Both the position numbers and the translations under genes were made by a program. Shown here in pieces: positions 1-10,525 of a stretch of 64,000 bases of DNA (positions are counted from its first letter, which is position 1; every line of letters begins with the position of its first letter). The DNA is taken from the NCBI GenBank assembly GCA_020740775.1, contig JAHEWK010000002.1, positions 1,178,001-1,242,000 of the forward strand, given 5' to 3'. The notes below the pieces were generated by a model. The model did not search any database and was not told the DNA's origin. It saw nothing but the letters and a program-made list of their open reading frames with translations. This DNA is from Ilyonectria destructans (Eukaryota > Ascomycota > Sordariomycetes > Hypocreales > Nectriaceae).

Positions 1-1632
1 ACGGACAACGGACGATGGCGGGTGGGGAAAGAGCGGGATATCCTGCCAACCAAGGTAGTTACCAAGGTGGTTACCAAGCTAAAGAAGGCAAAGAAAGGTA
101 GAGATCAGTCAGTCCAGCCGCCCAGACCAGCTTCCATTCCCCAGTGGCCAGCCCCAAAAAGCCACCCTGCGCGGCCGCCTCCGTATGAATGACGTTTTCC
201 GGCCTTTTACACTGTCCCTCCTTTTTTCCAGGTTTTTTTTTTTTTAACGCTCTGCCAGGTACCGGACTGGGCTGCACATGGGGTACCTTATTTCTGCTGC
301 GGACCGACGTACCGTGCTATACGCGCTCAACGCCTAGCACACAGGGGCGGGGGAGGGCGGCCGCACTGCGCGAGAGGGTGTGGTGGAGCTAGCTGAGGGC
401 GTCTCCGATATTAGGCATGTGGGCATTAATTAGGCAGTGGGCATTAGGCAGTGGACATTGCTTCGGGGGGCTCGCTAGGAAGTGGCGGGAGGGGAACACG
501 GGGGGGAGCACTGACGGGGAGCACTGGAGCGTCACTGGAGCGCTGTGAGGGGCCAGGCGCGTTTGTTGGAGGGGATGCCAGCCCTTGTGGAGGGGCTTCA
601 CGATATCACACTTAGTCATCCGCCCACCGGCCACTCATGCATTCGCCTACTGCGACGGTTCTCTAACAGCTTCAGCCAAGATCTGCGTCACCACTTCCAG
701 CTAGACCTTCTCGTCCACCACGCATCCCACCATCCATCCTTCACATCCCCCCGAATCAACGGGAACCCACCCACTAAACATGCCATAGTCCAAGCCACTG
801 ACGTTATCCTTCGCACCTTGCCCGTGCCAAACCCCGATGAAGTTGCAATTCACGACTCCGTAGAGTTGCAACGTCGCAACGGCCGCCATGTTTCCGCGGA
901 CAGAGTCCACAGCGTCGTGTTCTCTGCACTCGTACGAGCAGAATGCATAGATCCTCCCACTCTTCGAGACTGCTACGTCTGACCTTGCGCAGCCATGCTC
1001 AACAATGCATATTTATCTCCTTGGCTTGCAGTCTACTTAAAGCATTAACTACAAGTCATGATGAAGTCACCTCAGATCCTGGTCCAGGTCAAGTGACTCC
1101 AATCTCTTATTCGTATGGAGTCTTAAAGGTAAAACATTCATGCAAAGCGTTTCCTCTCAAAATCTAAGTCACATTACGTATTGAATATCGCTATTTACGG
1201 TACACTACTTTAGAGACGTGCGAGAGCAGACTTTCTTGCTTCCGCGGACAGCTATGATGAAGCCGACGAGGCAAATCCCTTCCACTCATGACGACCCTGC
1301 GCCTCCGCCATGCTGCACGCAGTATAACAACCAGCCAAAGAGATCAATTCATACATGGATGCAGATACGTGGACTCGACTCGACGCCCGCCACATCGCCG
1401 CTGACAAAGGTCATCAATTCCTCCATCATGCAAGGTAGCCATTCACATTTCCACTCGTCTCATCAATAAATGTACAATAAATAGGCGGTGAATATGTGAC
1501 AGGGGCTTAACAAGACGCAACCAATGTGAGCCGCGACACCCACTAAGACGCTTTTGCCAACTCTCGACAAAATTCCATGACAGAAAATCGAAAATGTTAA
1601 AAGTACAAACACCCAACCGGACATTTCCTCCG
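1..1632. other. Intergenic region, no supported gene
   Basis: Open frames here (longest about 145 codons at 545-982, plus strand) match no family I know and have no clear splice or start context. A 13-base T run lies at 233-245. The last part should hold the 3' UTR of the chitinase gene on the minus strand. Confidence 0.6.
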
Positions 1633-4600
1633 TTACAGAGCAAACATCTGGAGGGCGGCAGCGGCAATCACAGCCGTCATTCCGAGGCCAAGAGTTGAGG
1701 CACCGGCAGTCACGGGCTGGATCGTAGCAGAAGGGGACGAGGGATACGCGTACGTTGTGGCGGAGCAACCTTCGCCGACGCATCCGCCAGTAGGCGCCGC
1801 AACGCCCTCGGGTCGCTTGTAGGTTGTCTCGGCCTCGGACTCATAGGTAGTAGCGCTAGGCTTGCTTGACGTCTCCAGAGTCACTGCAGGCACAATGACG
1901 CTTGTGTAGATTGAACCAGTGGCAGCAGCAATGGGCTTGCTTGATGCCTCAAGAGTAGCCGGGGGGACAATGACGGTTGTGTAGATCGTGCTAGTGGCCT
2001 TCACCGTGGTGGTCTCCTCGGGGACGGACTCGTCGGGAACCTCGATAGTTGCGGTCTCGGTTGTCTTCGCAACGGTAGTAGTCCAAGAGGAAATCTCCGT
2101 GGTGACGGAGCCAACAGGGCAGTCGGTCACATAAGCAGGGCATTTAGTGATGGTATGAACCTTGGTTGTGTAAACAGTCTTGACCTCGGGAACTTCCTCT
2201 TCGAATATGGCGGCTGTAGTTTCAGTGACGTGGGCAATCGTAGTAGTGTAAGAGGAAACCTCAGTAGTAACAGAGCCAACCGGGCAGTCGGTCACATACG
2301 CAGGGCACTTGGTGATGGTGTGAACCTTGGTCGTGTAGACAGTCTTAACCTCCTCGGAGACCGCAGCGTAGGTAACGTCGGGCTTGGACGCCTTGCTGGT
2401 CTTTGTGGCGGGCTTACCAGCCTCGGTGACAGGGCACACCGTGGTGTAGAGAGCGACAACCTCAGTAGTAACATAGGGTTTCGCAGGGCAGTTGGTTACG
2501 GAAGCAGGGCACTTGGTGACGGTGTAAACGTGAGTGGTGTAGACAGTGCTGGTGGTCATGCTAGTCGACTCAGTGGTGGAAGCACCGCCGCTTGGGACGC
2601 TGGTGGTCAGCGCACCAGAAGCAGTGCTGTCGGTGCCGGTAGCCTCGGCGCCAGAAGAAGTGATGTCGGTAGCAGAGCTAGTAGCCTCGGTGTCGGTGGT
2701 CGTGCTATCGGTAGCAGCGCCGGAAGCGGTGCTATCGGTAGCGGATCCAGTCGCCGTGCTATCGGTGGCAGATCCAAGAGCAGTGCTATCGGAGCCGGTA
2801 GGAGTGCTATCAGTGGGAGTGCCAATAGGAGTGCTGTCAGAGCCAGTTGATGTGGTGTCAGAACCAGTGGATGTGGTGTCAGTGGGAGTGCCAGCAGAAG
2901 TGCTGTCAGTGGGAGTACCAGTAGAAGTGCTGTCAGTGGCAGGGCCAGTGGGAGTGCCAATGGGAGTGCTGTCGGAGACGGTGTAAGTGCTCTCAGTAGC
3001 AGGTCCAGTAGGAGTACCAGTGGGAGTGTTGTCAGGACCGGTAGACGTGCTGTCAGAGCCAGTGGAGGTGCTGTCGGTAGCAGCGCCGGTGGGAGTGTCA
3101 GTAGGGGTGTTGTTGGGACCGGTAGAAGTGCTATCGGAGCTGGTAGAAGTACTATCGGTAGTAGCACCAGTGGGAGTGCCAGTAGGGGTGTTGTTGGGAC
3201 CGGTAGAAGTGCTATCGGGGCCGGTAGAAGTGCTATCGGAGCCGGTAGAAGTACTATCGGTAGTAGCACCGGTGGAAGTGCCAGTGGGAGTGTTGTAAGG
3301 ACCAGTGGGAGTGTTCTCGGCGGTCGAGACATCAGTGGAAGAAGTGGTCGTCTCGGTGGTGCTTGTCTCGGCAGTAGTTGTTTCAGCAGTGGTTGTCTCA
3401 GCAGTGGTCGTCTCGGCAGTGGTCGACTCAGCAGTGGTCGTCTCGGTCGTCGCCGTCTCGGTCGTCGTCGTCTCGGTAGTGGTCGTTTGAGCAGTGGTCG
3501 TCTCGGCAGTGGTTGTCTCGGCAGTGGTCGTGGGGGAAGGGGGTGTGGCAGTGATGCCGAGACCCTCGAGGACCGCATCGTTGAAAGACTTGCCGTCCGC
3601 GTCCTTGTTGGAAGCGCCTCGGTTCAGGTCCCAAAGCGAGAGACCACCGAAGGAAGCCTTGTCCTTGAGGTACTGGACAACTTCCGAAATGACATCGGGA
3701 GTGACGTAGCCAGTACCAGCGGCAGACGAGTCGGCTGGGAGACCGACAAAGATCTTGGCATCCTTGCTCTGGTCGCTACCAGCCAGGATCTGTTCCCAAG
3801 CCTCATAGTTGAAGTTGTCGTAAGCATTTGCTCCGCTGCCGATCAAATCGCAATTCTCGTTGTTGTAGAATTGAATGAAAAGTGCGTCGAGCTTGGACGT
3901 CTGGATCAGCTCCTTCATGTAGAAGTATTGAGTAGCGATCGGGCACTGGGGAGCAGCAGTGATGATGAGCGAAGAGTCCAAGGTGCGGAGCTCATCGACC
4001 ATAGCGATGTAGGGCGAGTTGTCTTAAGAGCGTGAAGGTCAGCAGAGGCAGGTCAAAGCGAACCGAGAAACTTACCATAACCAGTGTTTGCGTCATAGGT
4101 ACCAAAACCCTTCTCGATGTCGAAGTCAAAACCATTAACGCTCTGGGGTCCGTACAGGAGACTGTCGAAGGGGCGGGGACCATCCCAGGAGTCTTGCTTG
4201 GGGCCGTACATCTTGTACAAGAGATCGGCAAATTCGCGACCATTGTCCTCAGAAGTGACCTCGTAGTTGCTGGTCGCTTCATTATAGTCACCGCCAATAC
4301 TAAGCAGAACCTTTACACCAAGATTTTGACAGTAAGGAATGCCCTCCTGGATCAGATAACAATCTTCCCACAGGTTTGACTCGTACTGAAGAGCATCTCC
4401 ATATCTGAAGCTATATCCCGGGCAGTGGCCGGCGAAGTTGGTACCTGGCCAGCCTGAAGCCTCATGCTCGGGAGCACGGTTGACGAAGGCGATGGAGATG
4501 TATTCCACACCGCTGTCACAGTACGACTTCATGGGATCGGAGCCGTATTGACCCTGAGACAGGTTAGTGTGCCTATCCCGAGGTCCATTTACGTGCCAAA

Positions 4601-4662
4601 AGTTTACATACCCAGTAGCCGTTGAGGCCGCCGAATGGGCCAACGGAAGAGACAGAAGACAT
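1633..4662 (-). CDS. GH18 class III chitinase with Ser/Thr-rich repeats and GPI-type C-terminus
   Basis: Probable endochitinase acting on cell-wall chitin, predicted 972 aa. Exons on the minus strand are 4662-4612, 4553-4076 and 4022-1633; the introns (58 and 53 bp) have GTATGT/CAG and GTAAGT/AAG borders and the first has a CTAAC branch point. The catalytic domain is residues ~1-310: SIGG at ~102-105 and GFDFDIE at 158-164, with E164 the presumed proton donor, then YNN and a WDLNRG motif near its end. A long Thr/Ser/Glu/Pro/Gly repeat region follows (tracts such as TTAETTTAE and STSTGSD), then three Cys-containing repeats sharing the core TKCPA.VT.CP. The last ~20 residues are hydrophobic after a small-residue site, as in GPI attachment signals. 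Oddly, the only usable ATG (4662) gives MSSVSSVGPFGGLNGYW, which is not a secretion signal. No other ATG lies between it and position 4928. The class and the wall location are inferred from family knowledge. Confidence 0.92.
1890..2560 (-). repeat. Tandem Cys-containing repeats in the chitinase tail
   Basis: Three related protein repeats (VYTT.VHTITKCPA.VT.CP.) are encoded here. Two are nearly identical at DNA level and spaced about 165 bp apart: the gcagggc core is at ~2134 and ~2299. A third, more diverged copy has its core at ~2500. The pattern fits recent tandem duplication inside the gene. Confidence 0.75.
2590..3530 (-). repeat. Degenerate Ser/Thr/Gly/Pro codon repeats of the chitinase
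   Basis: Low-complexity coding DNA. The outer block (about 3340-3530) repeats a 12-bp unit encoding TTAE/TTTE. The rest repeats 21- to 39-bp units encoding STSTGSD, PTGTPTG and similar. Stops are rare in other frames as well, which creates long spurious frames on both strands. Such stalk domains are usually heavily O-glycosylated. Confidence 0.85.
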
Positions 4663-6501
4663 GATGTGGGTGATTAGGGTATTAAGGGGGAAAGATTGTA
4701 AGTTGACCGAAGTCGATAATGAGTGTGATGATACTGAGATCAACGAAAGGACGCAAACCGAAGGTCTGCAGGATGGCCTAGAACCGAGCCGTGTCTGGGG
4801 TTGACAAAGTCAAGACAGTTGATGAAGACGGAGAAGAAGAAGAAAGAGAAAAGAAGGAGCAGAGAAGGCACTATTTGCGCCTCTTGACACTGTCGGCCTA
4901 GTCAGGCCCAACTCCCCCAAGATGGGCCATGAGAATCGGCGACTCCTACTCTAGGCAATCGAAGTGAACCCCCGTTCGTCCCAGCCCCAGCCCCATCCAA
5001 GGAGAAGCCGGGGGCGTTGATGGGGCGGCCTGATGGCATGGCCACAGCAATTTCCCACTTAGGATGGCAGTGAAGCCCACCGCCTGCAGGCAGGAGGAGG
5101 GAATACCAACTGTTGCCGCATTCAGGAACAGGCTTAGCGTCGGGAGAAGCTGGGCATTGGCAGAAGGATGTCACTGGCTCAGGAGTTAGGTACCCGGACG
5201 CCAAGCGCGGTGTTGGTGTGGACATGCCGGCATGTCGGCATGGACTTTGATGGCGTTGGTGAGGAGGGTTGAGTGGCGAGCGCATATGGTGCCACACCGC
5301 GATGGGTACGGTAGCAGCAGCCACTAATAAGCAAGGTACTATATCCCCCCAGACTTCTGGGAGGATGCTGGTCAGTGTCAGCGAGTATGAGCCAGCATGG
5401 CGCCAAACGCACCCACAACTGAGTCTAAGTGAGTCAGGGAACTCCTCTGGCGGCCGCGACCCTATCCCCTGAGGCCTTTATTGAGCCTTGCGAGCAAGTC
5501 TACAGCGGGGACATGCGGAAAAGCGGCAGATGGTAGGTACACCGGACATGGGGGCTCGGAGCCGAAGATGGGAGACTCCAAGCGGGCGAGTCGTGGGGGG
5601 AAGACACCTCCCGTAAGAACCCTTCAACAGAACAATGACGGAGCTGCACAGTGACGCGGCCCGCCTGAATCGCACACTATTTATTTCATCTCACTCTGCT
5701 GACAGACCCGAGACGGCCTAGTAGGAGCCAAAGGCGCGAGTATCTCGATGGCGCTTGGCCTGAAAGCGGGAGTGGGCGGGCCGGTATTGTTCACAGCGTG
5801 CGGCGTGATGGAAATGATGGAAAAGGCAGCCCAGGAAAGACGTCGTGGATACAACCAAATCGCTGGTAACCCCTGGTTCCGAGTGGGTCCCACACCTAGC
5901 GCCTTAAGCCGGAGCCTGCTGTTCTGAGTGGTCAACAAATTCCCTGCAGGGCACTAGCAACCTCGAGCCCCCTGTGCTGCAGCGGTGTTCTCCACTGATG
6001 CCCCCACTAACTCTCCGTAGGGCTCAGAGCCTAGCTGACCCGTGTGCTTGGCATCGTCCAAGGCTGGCTAACAGAGGGGGCCAAGGGGGGCAGATGGGCC
6101 TCATGGACGCTCCGCTGTTGGCTCGGACGAAGCGCGGGCCTGTCTTTTCCTTGTGCCTCATGGATCCTCCTGTATCTTCCCTGAACCTGCGTGGTGATAG
6201 GCTTGAATCCGATGCTGTGGTGCCATATGGGGAAGGCTACCCATGCTGATCCGGAGCAACCCAAGCGAGACTAGCCCTACTACAACTAATACTGTAGATG
6301 GATGGCATTTCAACATGCACAGTGGACAGTGGGCTTGTGAAATTTGTGGTGCTCTCTTGAGACAGACAGCCACTGACGGGTAAGTTAGCCATTGTCAGGC
6401 ACCCGGGCTCATGGGTCCTGTCTGAGCCGCTTGTCTCCCATTCGCGTGGCCACAGACATGGTGCCGTTGACCCATGCCGGCCATGCCGTCCATGCCCTTG
6501 C

Positions 6502-6549
6502 TGCCCTGACTGCCCTGACTGCCCTGACTGCCCTGACTGCCCTGACTGC
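6502..6549. repeat. 9-bp minisatellite (TGCCCTGAC)x5.3
   Basis: Five perfect copies of TGCCCTGAC (6502-6546) plus TGC. It lies in intergenic DNA. The copies are identical, so it is probably young or still slipping. Confidence 0.95.
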
Positions 6550-7995
6550 ATTGCTGTTGCGGGAGCACTTGGTGTTGGTTGTGCTGCCCAACCCAAACGG
6601 GATACTGCCGATCCGGGGTCCCCCTACCCGACGTTTTGCGCTTGCCGTCAACTGCAACTCAGTAATTACTAGACGCAACGACGGGACCGTTGCCGGTTTC
6701 GGTACCGTGCCCCTCATGCACACAGGGCTGTCACACCTCTAACCGTCGAGGCCGCGCGTTACTCTTGATCGCTTTGCTGTGGCTGTGTGCCTCTTCACGC
6801 ACATTGCCAGGGCTGTCAGCAAGTAAATGGGTCACTCGCATGCTTGGCTCTGCTGTTCCTGCGTCTGTGCCGCCCTCCCTGTCGGCCCGGAAAACCGCCC
6901 CATTCATGTGATTGACGAGAGCTCGAAATGGTGTGGTTCCATTCGCTGTTTTTTTCCTGCCGCTGCCCACTCACCGGCCACCTGCTGGTTGTTGGTCTCC
7001 ATCCCGCAGAGACGGATGCCTTCAGATGTGAAGAATGACGAAATGAGCCCCTCAGCGCATCTCCGCCCCCTCCGTCACCAGCCCTCATTTCACGCTCGTC
7101 CGTTCCCCCCCCGCTCACCGAGTAAACGGCCTGCCTGCCAAGGCCTTATACCCGGGACCTTGCCGCCGTCCAAATTTTATGGGCATTTTTATTCATTTTC
7201 GAATCGATTGCCGAAAGGATCCTCGAGGCTTGGCAGTCGATGGCAACAAAATGCCCGCCAAGGCTCGCCCCTGTCTACATAGGATGTGCTCGGTTACTGT
7301 TGACAAGCCACTCACCAACAACAGCATTAGCCATGCTTTTTCCCCTGCGTTTCTGCATTCGTCCTTGGGGGGCTTGACCTGCCGGCGGCTCACTGAGACA
7401 TCCGTCGAATTTCTAGTGCAGACTACACGTTCAGCTCCAGCTGAGGCGCATAGTTGCCAAATCAGCCTTGTGCCAGCAGCTCAGCCTTGGATACACCACT
7501 TTCCACTAACTGCTAGTTCTCACCAGCTCTCAGCCTCTCAGCTCTACTGTGTCTCTCTTTTGCTGCTAAAGGTCAATGCTCGTCTACAAGCGTGGATGGC
7601 CGTTTTCCCAACCAGCTTCCAGGGGTAGCCCAGCAAGCGCGCTTTTACTCTCCCTCGGCCCTAACACGGCCATTGTCAAACCACTCTTCCCCACCACAGC
7701 CTGCCGCCTTTTGCATCGACGTCCCTACACAATCCTGGCCACAATGGAACGAAGGTTAAATAGTGTTACGCGGCTCGTTGCGATAGAGTATTCGTGCATA
7801 CTACGTAGGCCGGAACACAAGGATTGGAAAGTTTAAATGGTACGGATGCGCGTAAGGCTATATAAGACAGTGTCGCATACTTTTCTAGCATAAACATATG
7901 CGCAGATACAATCCATCTAATCGAGTTTCTTGCAGCGGTTCCGCGTATCCGTCCACTCTCGACCAGGAAATTCTGCGTCAGGTCTCAGCCTCCCG

Positions 7996-8124
7996 CTAGT
8001 TATTGGTGCCCCTGTTGTCTGCCTCATATTCCTCCCATGAACGTGCATCTGCTCCTCCCGACTTGGGAATGGCGCATCCTTCCGGGGGATCAATCGGGAA
8101 GTGGGCAGCGTCAGATGTCACCAT
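7996..8124 (-). pseudogene. Small ORF relic, copy A of a duplicated segment
   Basis: A 42-codon frame opens with ATG at 8124 (MVTSDAAHFPIDPPEG...) and ends at TAG 7998-7996. Its first third resembles a broken copy about 420 bp away (8488-8542). I do not recognise the protein. It may be the last exon of a decayed gene or a short gene of unknown function. Only the paired similarity supports it. Confidence 0.25.
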
Positions 8125-8462
8125 GGAAGGTGGGCGGCCAAGATGGAGATGGCCTCCCAATTGAGCATCCTCCGCTTAGCGCCAAGGAATCACATGGTTC
8201 TTGCTCAGACACATAATACGCCTAGGCAGTGTGTACAAAAGTCACTGTTGAACTAATGTGACATCACAAGAGAGAGTTTTAAAAAGAAATATACACTCTA
8301 CAAAAGTAGCGTCATCATCGTCGAGAGCAAGCTGGCGCTCGTTCCATTAGCTGTGCTGTATATAACCGCATTGTCGAGTGATCGGTCGTAAAATGACCTC
8401 AAGTAAGGGTAAGGGATGACCAGTAGCAAGAGAAGACATCATCAACGCATTATGCTATAGTT

Positions 8463-8543
8463 TCATCGAGCACCATTAGTCAGTCTCAGCACATCTTCCC
8501 CGGTGATTAATCGGAAAGTGGGCAACATCAATCGTCTCCATGC
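8463..8543 (-). pseudogene. Degraded relic, copy B of the duplicated segment
   Basis: Ungapped comparison of 8488-8542 with the copy near 8072-8124 gives about three-quarters identity. Most differences are transitions, and seven read as C>T or G>A from copy A to copy B, as expected of repeat-induced point mutation. The translated frame keeps M.T.D.AHFPI and then hits a stop about 20 codons later. Confidence 0.25.
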
Positions 8544-9539
8544 AATCTCAGTGGTACCCTTGGCTGCATGATGGGAAAGGACTTGATGAGCGCACTGGAA
8601 TCGGAAACCCGACACTTGCACATGCATCAAGGCATCGAGCTTATGGTCCAAAGGCTTTGGTGCTAGACATTAATTCCAGTCTCGGGAGCTGTCGCCGTCT
8701 TCCCGTATTCCCACATTCTCTGCGGACGCAGATGCGACAGGCACTCCGGGATAAGGATGAGATCCATCCGGCGGATTCGGGGCGAGTACCACTCAAGAAA
8801 ATACTCATCGGTCAGTAATCTAAATTGGCTATCTGCTTCATCTAAGTTCATCGGGCTAAACGGACAGTTGGGGACTCTCTACTTTATCGCCTGCGTCTTC
8901 TTTTAGCATCTTCAGAACAGCCATCGACAGCCAGAGCAGTCTTCGAGGACTTATTCCATGATCAAAATATTTTCTGCTTGCATGGCATGATTGCATAAGC
9001 CTACTGTACTACTCCCTGCTGGCTGAGAGAGGTTCCTTTACCTTATCCCCTTTTCATCTACCCTATTCTCTTTCCAATTACCCTCTCCTGGGCTTTAGCT
9101 ACTCGCACCCTGTGGCATTCCGTTTGTGATAAATAGACTATAAGAGTAAATTTAGAAACGGTGCAGAAATTCTTCATCAGCGGCCTTTGTTGCACTTGAA
9201 ATGGGTTAGACTCAACTCAAGTACCTCGGGATACTCGGCACTAGACGTAGGACCGACACGGAGCGGATATACATCCCACCACCAATACATGATCCCCCCC
9301 AACTCCTTCTCCTACTCTTCGCATTATATTTTTATCCCATGACCACAGGCCTCATGCTTTATGAATATCCAACATTCTACAACTACTTTTTACATTCAAG
9401 GTTGCCATGTGCTTCGGCCTATGAGGGGGCGGTGCGGGGTTAGGTAATGTGAGACAGCCGAAGCAAAAAACTTCGGACCGCCTCAGCGTCATCTATTTCG
9501 TTTTTCATTCATTCACTGAAGGAATCGCTCGCGGGCAGC

Positions 9540-10346
9540 ATGAGAGTCATCCAGTCGAATGAATCGTTTAAGCTTGTCGAAGGGAAACTCCAATTCCAGT
9601 ACGTCAAAGGCATTATACGCCACCAGAACGTCTTGTATGCCGCAAAATGGAACGGTCGAAGGGAACTACCAGTCCATTTTTCTGAGCTTCATGATGTGAA
9701 GCAAGTAGACACAGAGGACAGGGGTCCAGAAATGCAACCCGACTGGACGATAGCGGAAGCGCAAGATTGCTATGTTAAGACGCCCAACCTCCTTGCATAC
9801 GCCGAAGCGCCCAACCTCGAGAATCTCATCCTCCAGGAAATTGAGACATGCGAAATTTTAAGAAAGCACCCACATCCAAATATTGCTCTATACTACGGTT
9901 GTCGAGAAACCAGGGGACGGGCATCTGGGCTTTGCTTCAAGCGATATACAACAACTCTTGCCAGTAAAGTCGACCCTCAACATTTAAACAAGTCGGCCTT
10001 TCTCTCAAGTGGACGGCCTTACGTTGACGATAAAATTAAGCAAGCTCTTTGGGGAGTAAAAGAGGCCATCAATCATATACATTCCCTTGGCATTGTCCAC
10101 AACGACATAACGCCCGCAAATATTATGCTTGATGAGGATGGAACAATGGTCCTCATCGACTTTGACAGCTGTCGCCGCATTGGGGAGGAGTTGCGTGGCA
10201 AAGATGGAGTCGGGACGAAGAGGACATATCCGTGGCATAACCAGGAGGTCACCATTTCATCGGAGAGCAATGATCTTGATGCTTTTACGGAAGTAGAGAC
10301 TTGGCTATTTGGTACCTCGGCTGACGACTTTCTATTCAAGTCTTAG
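9540..10346 (+). CDS. Divergent protein kinase-like protein
   Basis: Single-exon gene of 268 aa starting at ATG 9540. The C-terminal half has the core of a kinase catalytic domain: IHSLGIVHNDITPANIML gives the catalytic loop with D189 and N194 (HND in place of HRD), and LIDFDSC has D207 in the position of the DFG aspartate. E100 in ILQEIETCEIL could be the helix C glutamate. A glycine-rich loop, a clear beta3 lysine and an APE motif are not visible, and the domain ends soon after an EVETWLFG segment. This resembles the expanded fungal families of short kinase-like proteins. It may be an atypical kinase or a pseudokinase. It converges on the pirin gene, whose stop is 180 bp downstream. Confidence 0.75.
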   Translation: MRVIQSNESFKLVEGKLQFQYVKGIIRHQNVLYAAKWNGRRELPVHFSELHDVKQVDTEDRGPEMQPDWTIAEAQDCYVKTPNLLAYAEAPNLENLILQEIETCEILRKHPHPNIALYYGCRETRGRASGLCFKRYTTTLASKVDPQHLNKSAFLSSGRPYVDDKIKQALWGVKEAINHIHSLGIVHNDITPANIMLDEDGTMVLIDFDSCRRIGEELRGKDGVGTKRTYPWHNQEVTISSESNDLDAFTEVETWLFGTSADDFLFKS

Positions 10347-10525
10347 AGGTGGTGTAACCTGATGAGAACGGGGAGATACAGGGCTTGTCACAATTGGAAC
10401 ATTGATATATGTAATAACTTCTTTTCGTTATTCGTCAAAAGGGAATGTTCTATGAATTCCACACTAAATACATTTTTATTCTTGAACTCCGAATCGCCAG
10501 CTTGACAGATTATCGCTGGTTAGGC

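Larger units (their letters stand above)
4663..9539. other. Gene-poor region between chitinase and kinase-like gene
   Basis: About 4.9 kb with no supported intact gene. The first 250 bp (4663-4900) should be the chitinase promoter and leader; on the minus strand it is pyrimidine-rich, as in fungal leaders. A 9-bp minisatellite lies at 6502-6549. Two diverged copies of a short relic lie at 7996-8124 and ~8463-8543. From about 8200 to 9500 the sequence is visibly richer in A+T than the flanks. A TATATAAG motif lies near 7860. Confidence 0.6.

Noticed and set aside
545..982. 145-codon frame at the left edge
   Set aside because: No domain, no splice context and unremarkable composition; could be chance.
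2155..3578. Long open frames on both strands across the chitinase tail (231, 323, 146 and 103 codons)
   Set aside because: They arise from the stop-poor tandem repeats of the chitinase exon and translate to meaningless Pro/Leu/Arg or Val/Gly repeats.
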